Position numbers and translations under genes: made by a program. This document shows positions 60,368 to 64,000 of a stretch of DNA of 64,000 nt, piece after piece. The notes below the pieces were generated by a model. It was not told where the DNA came from. It was given only the letters and a program-made list of their open reading frames with translations, and did not search any database. How positions within the stretch are numbered: position 1 is the first letter of the stretch; every line of letters begins with the position of its first letter. The DNA is taken from contig CM073193.1 in the NCBI GenBank assembly GCA_037042915.1, positions 1,488,001 through 1,552,000 on the forward strand. The letters run 5' to 3'. This DNA is from Auricularia sp. M13 (lineage: Eukaryota; Basidiomycota; Agaricomycetes; Auriculariales; Auriculariaceae).

Positions 60368-61925
60368 GGTAGGGGGGGAGAGGGGACGTCTGGGCCTTAC
60401 CCGTTGCGCAATCGCCTGTGTATATTATTATATACACTCTCGAGACGCTCGCGGTTATCGCAGGTCGCGCAACTGTGTTGCGGCTGCACAAGGTAACATC
60501 AACATCGATTGCTTCCACACTCAGTGAATTCATGGCGCCCGCGCCCAGACGTATAAGACCCGGGAAATCGGCTAGCGCGCCGATGGGCAGATAGATTGAC
60601 ATCCGCCTAATGAGACCGCAAGTGTCGAGAGCGCTGAGACGTTGGGTGCATCTGGCGGCTTATCGTTTTCGCTTTTTCCGTCACTCCTGAGTCCTGGACT
60701 GTTGAGATCGCACTTCTGAATTATCTCACCGTGTAACCGGAGAGACCTGGACTTCGGCCTACATTAGTGAGCCAGGCGCCTGGTTTCGTCTGCACCCCCT
60801 CCGTCCTCTTCGGGCTAAGCAGTACTGGGCAGCTCCGGGTACACAACCCGGCCCCGCTCCAGGGTCATGAAGAACGCCCCCTGATCTGTCAGGGGAACTT
60901 GGAGCAAGTCCAAACTCATGTGATGCTGCTGCCTGGTCTGATTTATGCCAAATGGAGATCTAAGGCGTCTGTAAACGTTCCCGGACAGCCTTGTAGCGCC
61001 TTGATAACCAATCGCAGAACGCCTCAAGGACGTCAGTTGGAGCGACCACGGATACTGGGCTGTGTTGTGTCAGGATTAAAAGTTCACCCTGTGGCAAGCA
61101 GCTGCGCTGTGTGCAGTATGCACCTTCGTAATGACGAGACGTCATTATGAGCTCGTGTTTAATCGTAAATCTCGTTACTTTGGGTGGCTACTATTTGTCG
61201 ATTATATGGAGTTTATAACTCGTCAACTGACGCACGGGTATGTCTATACCCTTTTTTAGGGGAGCAGTAATGCTCATACTTGCTCATAATTTCCGCATGG
61301 CACTGATTAATACGCTCCGAAGTTGTACTGCCCATCCAGGCTCACCACTGCACCGATAGAGGGGTCTTCTCCGGCCCTCGCGTTCGGTCCATATTGAGTG
61401 CTCCCTACCAGGGCCTTCCTCAAAAGTGCTCTCACACGCTGTCTCGTCCAGGTTGTAACCATCACTTGCAGTGCGGATGGCGCGAGGTCTCTACTTTATA
61501 TGTCCGGCTGCTTCTGTAAAAAGCGGGGTTGCTTTGGAGCGCTGTGGGGCCTCCATAGCGACCAGAGCTGCCAGAGACACGTACCCCGATCTGGAGCAAG
61601 CCGTTTGCCCCCAAGCGCTCTCAGATCAAGCGGCCTGCTTTGAGACCGCTCTGATAGCATGCCAAAAGCGCTCTATAGCACACCATTTCAGGCAACTCCG
61701 TGATATCCACATCCCGCTGATAGCGGTATAACATTTGATCACGCGATGCAATGCCTATTGCTTGCTCGTTTCCTTCCTCGTTCTCCAGTACAGACGCGAA
61801 ATAATAACGACGTATATTCTAGTATATACGATAACAAGGGGACTGGGGCACGTTCGCCGTTTCGATGGCGAAGCAAATGTACAAAATCATGACGTCTCGA
61901 TCTCAACGTTCCTCGTATGGAAGAC
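60368..61925. other. intergenic
   Basis: About 1.5 kb with no recognised gene. Confidence 0.4.
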
Positions 61926-61927
61926 TA

Positions 61928-62431
61928 GCCCAACTCAATTCTGTTTCTGTTGAAATCGTGCGTTTCGCTTGGCAAGTTGATGGACTGGCAGAAACAGCGG
62001 TCAGAATTGAATTTGCACTTGTTGAAAAACCTGTTGAAGCAATCCCCAGCTGGTGATTCCAATTGACGCCCGTGTTCGAGCTTGTAGACGGCTTCCGCTG
62101 CGTCTCTTGGCAGCGCAAAAAAAGCAGCAGCGCGTACACCGAATAACGGGGGTCACGCACTCACCCTCCGGACTCGATTTTGAGCTTCGAGTGTCCTCCC
62201 TCAAGCACCTGTTGCCGCTGACACGTGCAAATGCGGACTTAGCGGCGGATTTTGCAGATCCCTCTCGATTTCAACAAGAAAAACAGCTCCTCGAGCTGTT
62301 TTTCTTGTTGAAGACTTTTGCCAAGCAAAAGTCGCTCGGGTCATCAAAATGCATCAAAAATGGCCGGATATGGTTTGGATTGCCCTCTTGGCCTTTTTCA
62401 ACAAAACCGTTTCAACAGAATTGAGTTGGGC
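61928..62431. mobile_element. MITE flanked by TA, Tc1/mariner-like (504 bp)
   Basis: Perfect 18-bp terminal inverted repeats begin GCCCAACTCAATTCTGTT, with TA on both outer sides (61926-61927 and 62432-62433). No transposase is seen. A strong hairpin lies inside at 62270-62312. The TA target and short ends suggest a non-autonomous Tc1/mariner-type element. Confidence 0.75.
62270..62312. repeat. perfect 19-bp hairpin inside the MITE
   Basis: Arms TTCAACAAGAAAAACAGCT (62270-62288) and its exact complement (62294-62312) enclose the five-base loop CCTCG. Confidence 0.9.
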
Positions 62432-62433
62432 TA

Positions 62434-64000
62434 CTACCTGCCATGAGAATGAGTGAAAAGCGAATCAAATGTAAGGATTCGCGTACGTATGTAGTGATTG
62501 GGAACGACGAATGCCTAAGAACATATGTCAGATGTCTACGAATGGGCAGAGCGTGATGGCACAGATCCGGAGCAGACAGCAATGAGCAAAGCAATCAGAG
62601 CCCAACAGACACTAAATTAAGCACGAAAAAGCCCAGTGCAGCGGAGAGCCCAAAGAGCCAGAAGTCAACGCAGACAGAAGAGAATCAGACCAAGCAGAGG
62701 ACTCAGGCAGGACCGCGAGCAACTCCAAGCAGAACGACGAACGGGGAGCTGTGCCATACAACTGGCTTTCAGCTTGGCTGTTGCAGAGGATCTTGCAGGT
62801 CTTCAGGCTTTGAGGACCAATCGCGCCTCGTCGCTCGCGCGGTACGCGTTCGGGGGGAGGGAAAGAGAGCAAGTGAATTTAAAGTCAGCGAAAGTCGAAC
62901 CATATCCTCCAGTCGCACAGTGAGCAATTTGCTGATGGCTACGGGCCGATGGCAACCATCCGGACACGGCAGACTGAGTGGCGCGGCGCAGAGCAGCCAG
63001 AGCAATCAAAAGCGTGCCAGAGCCAAGGGGGGGCAGCCGGCAAAATCCGGTACATCACGTTACTATGGATGGGTCCTCCGAGCTTGCGCTGCAGAGGTTG
63101 CCGACCCCGGACTCCGGCGGAGCTCGAGGCCGGTCCGGTGCGCTGTAGACCCAGTGGACTACGTGTTTGCATGTTGAGATTGACTGAGAGCTGTAATCCA
63201 ACACTTCATGAAGTTTTGAGGCTCCCTGTGTGCAGCAAATGTGCAGCAACCAAGCAGTAACTTGACAATAACACTTGCTGGCTCCGACGGCACTGATCGG
63301 ATCTAGCAAAACCGGAACACGCGGAAGTATATCCGCGGACCACGGAAGCATATCCGCGGATATAGTATGGATACCCTCAGCCTCTGCAGCTTGCAGAGGT
63401 TACCGACCCCATGCCGTCATTTTGCTTCCGGCCCCCCCTTGGCCAGAGCCGCAGTACAGTCATGGCCCAGTCCTTGTCGCGCTTCTCCGCCAGTGGCACC
63501 CCCTGCCCGCAAATCACTTCCCCTTCTAAATTTTTTGTCACAGGGCCATAACAGTATGTTTCGGCCAGCATATAAAAATTTATTAGAGGTTTAGCGAAAA
63601 TGGATGGGATGTGGTGAATATTTCGGTGACGCATGTGCAAAATGCCGTCCCCCACTCCTTGTCTCGGTCCGCGTTTTGCCTCCGGTTCTCATCACTGCTC
63701 TGTCGCCTGCGCTTGCAGCGCCGCCACAACCCTTTCCGTCGTCAATATAACATATTGTGTGTACTTTACAAGGCTAATATGGCTGTTTGGAGCGCAAATG
63801 CGAGGTTCTATCATTCAATATTGGTGTCCTCTTGACATCTATTGCCATCCTCTTCCGAGGAGCCACCTGCTCGGCCTGGGGCCTTTTCCTTCTCTTTGGA
63901 CGAAGCTTTCAGTAAATTTGAGCATTCCCCTTGCATTCCGACTTCAAGAGAAAAGAAATGACCTGCAGCAATAAATCCAAAGTCAAGTTGTGGTGGCAAG
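62434..64000. other. intergenic with short direct repeats
   Basis: No gene. An imperfect direct repeat of about 48 bp (63,061-63,108 and 63,363-63,410) shares GCAGAGGTTRCCGACCCC. Between the copies, CGGAAGYATATCCGCGGA occurs twice in tandem (63,322-63,361). Confidence 0.5.

Noticed and set aside
63061-63410. CRISPR-like or satellite array
   Set aside because: Only two copies of each short repeat, imperfect and unevenly spaced; a eukaryotic context.

Overview
The window looks like nuclear DNA of an Agaricomycete (mushroom-forming basidiomycete). The genes are compact and cut by many introns of about 40 to 70 nt. There is a swarm of small tyrosine-kinase-like (TKL) kinases of the type expanded in Agaricomycetes, plus F-box/leucine-rich proteins with the usual LPPE..CQHWR motif and a DUF6533-like seven-helix membrane protein. 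No rRNA, tRNA or CRISPR array was found. Exon limits below were worked out by hand from GT..AG sites and reading frame.

Layout. 1-3.2 kb: no convincing gene. 3.2-4.8 kb: kinase K1 (-) and a C-terminal kinase scrap. 5.39-10.21 kb: hAT transposon copy 1 (+). 10.2-20.3 kb: F-box remnant, the MLKL-like pseudokinase K2 (-), a dead kinase, F-box gene 1 (-) and kinase K3 (+). 20.60-25.42 kb: hAT copy 2 (-), almost identical to copy 1 and with an intact reading frame. 25.4-27.5 kb: 5'-truncated LINE (-). 27.5-29.8 kb: kinase-WD40 fusion K4 (-). 31.7-34.1 kb: PTC1-type PP2C phosphatase (-). 34.1-39.8 kb: gene-poor, with tandem repeats, a Harbinger-like MITE and a 39-bp inverted-repeat element. 39.8-44.4 kb: pseudokinase K5 (+) and kinase K6 (+). 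46.2-53.1 kb: HMG-box/AT-hook protein (-), F-box gene 2 (+), a secreted protein with a very basic tail (+) and a compact RasGEF (-). 53.6-60.4 kb: DUF6533-like membrane protein (+), pseudokinase K7 (-), mitochondrial Ohr/OsmC peroxidase (+) and kinase K8 (-). 60.4-64 kb: no gene, with a TA-flanked MITE.

The main theme is the kinase family. Eight loci and at least three fragments lie in 64 kb, and all eight share an intron right after the sixth residue of the catalytic-loop motif. Five look catalytically competent (K1, K3, K4, K6, K8). Three look dead (K2, K5, K7). K2 joins a helical-bundle N-terminus of the MLKL/HeLo type to a pseudokinase domain, the same layout as the animal necroptosis effector MLKL. 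K5 and K7 are paralogues that lost the same catalytic residues. Whether these proteins act together in recognition or regulated cell death is inference, not something the sequence proves.
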